DNA of 19,090 nt from Cerioporus squamosus (taxonomy: Eukaryota > Basidiomycota > Agaricomycetes > Polyporales > Polyporaceae), in NCBI GenBank assembly GCA_022592435.1, contig JABYQS010000533.1:1-19090 (forward strand), read 5' to 3'. The position numbers and the translations under genes were made by a program. Position 1 is the first letter of the stretch; each line of letters starts with the position of its first letter. This document shows positions 18,999-19,090 of this stretch, piece by piece. A model generated the notes under the pieces. It made no database searches, had not been told where the DNA came from, and saw nothing but the letters and a program-made list of their open reading frames with translations.

Positions 18999-19090
18999 GC
19001 TGCTTGTGTTCCTCGCGCCTCGTTGAGGCTTCCGATTCCCGATTCAACAACGTCCCGGAAGGACCAGCACATTCCTTTCCCCCACTGATA

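Overview
The window looks like genomic DNA from a filamentous basidiomycete, most likely an Agaricomycete. Protein-coding genes are split by many short introns (about 48-103 nt) with GT...AG ends and CTRAY-type branch sites. Three genes belong to the FunK1 (fungal-type) kinase family, which is expanded in mushrooms, and nuclear tRNA-Phe genes carry G37. The species call is inference; nothing in the window names the species.

Layout. (1) 336-3053, minus strand: FunK1 kinase A, four exons, intact, 851 codons. (2) 3054-4075: a divergent intergenic region with a TATA box for A, a palindromic CRE-like site and a run of perfect 10-bp tandem duplications. (3) 4076-6547, plus: FunK1 kinase B, same exon plan, but with an internal deletion of roughly 130 bp that breaks the frame. 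(4) 6680-6964: a 285-bp MITE-like element with imperfect terminal inverted repeats and possible TA target-site duplication. (5) 7035-7107 (minus) and 8615-8687 (plus): two tRNA-Phe(GAA) genes pointing away from each other, with a small one-intron gene for a single-pass membrane protein between them (7709-8390, minus). (6) 9582-12152, plus: FunK1 kinase C, four exons, intact, 803 aa. (7) 13079-14822, plus: secreted S1/P1-type nuclease in 11 exons, including 16-nt and 5-nt microexons, with all nine zinc ligands present. (8) 14823-16855: about 2 kb with no supportable gene. (9) 16968-18998, plus: an MFS hexose/monosaccharide transporter whose splice sites and protein motifs are intact but whose frame is broken by about eight single-base losses.

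How the genes relate. The three kinases share intron positions and phases (0, 1, 0), so they arose by local duplication of an already intron-containing gene. They differ in the catalytic loop (HRD in A, HGD in B, HCD in C). The nuclease is a secreted nucleic-acid scavenging enzyme and the transporter imports sugars. Both fit a saprotroph, but there is no sign that they form one pathway with the kinases. One unexpected link is a 17-bp double motif (GGTGACA-N-AGGGTGACA) found upstream of both kinase B and the nuclease.

I did not find convincing evidence of a wholly new system. The items most worth a second look are the microexons in the nuclease, the deletion-only frame damage in the transporter, the shared promoter motif and the degenerating kinase cluster. 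All gene models were made by eye from splice signals and family motifs, without alignment software or transcripts.
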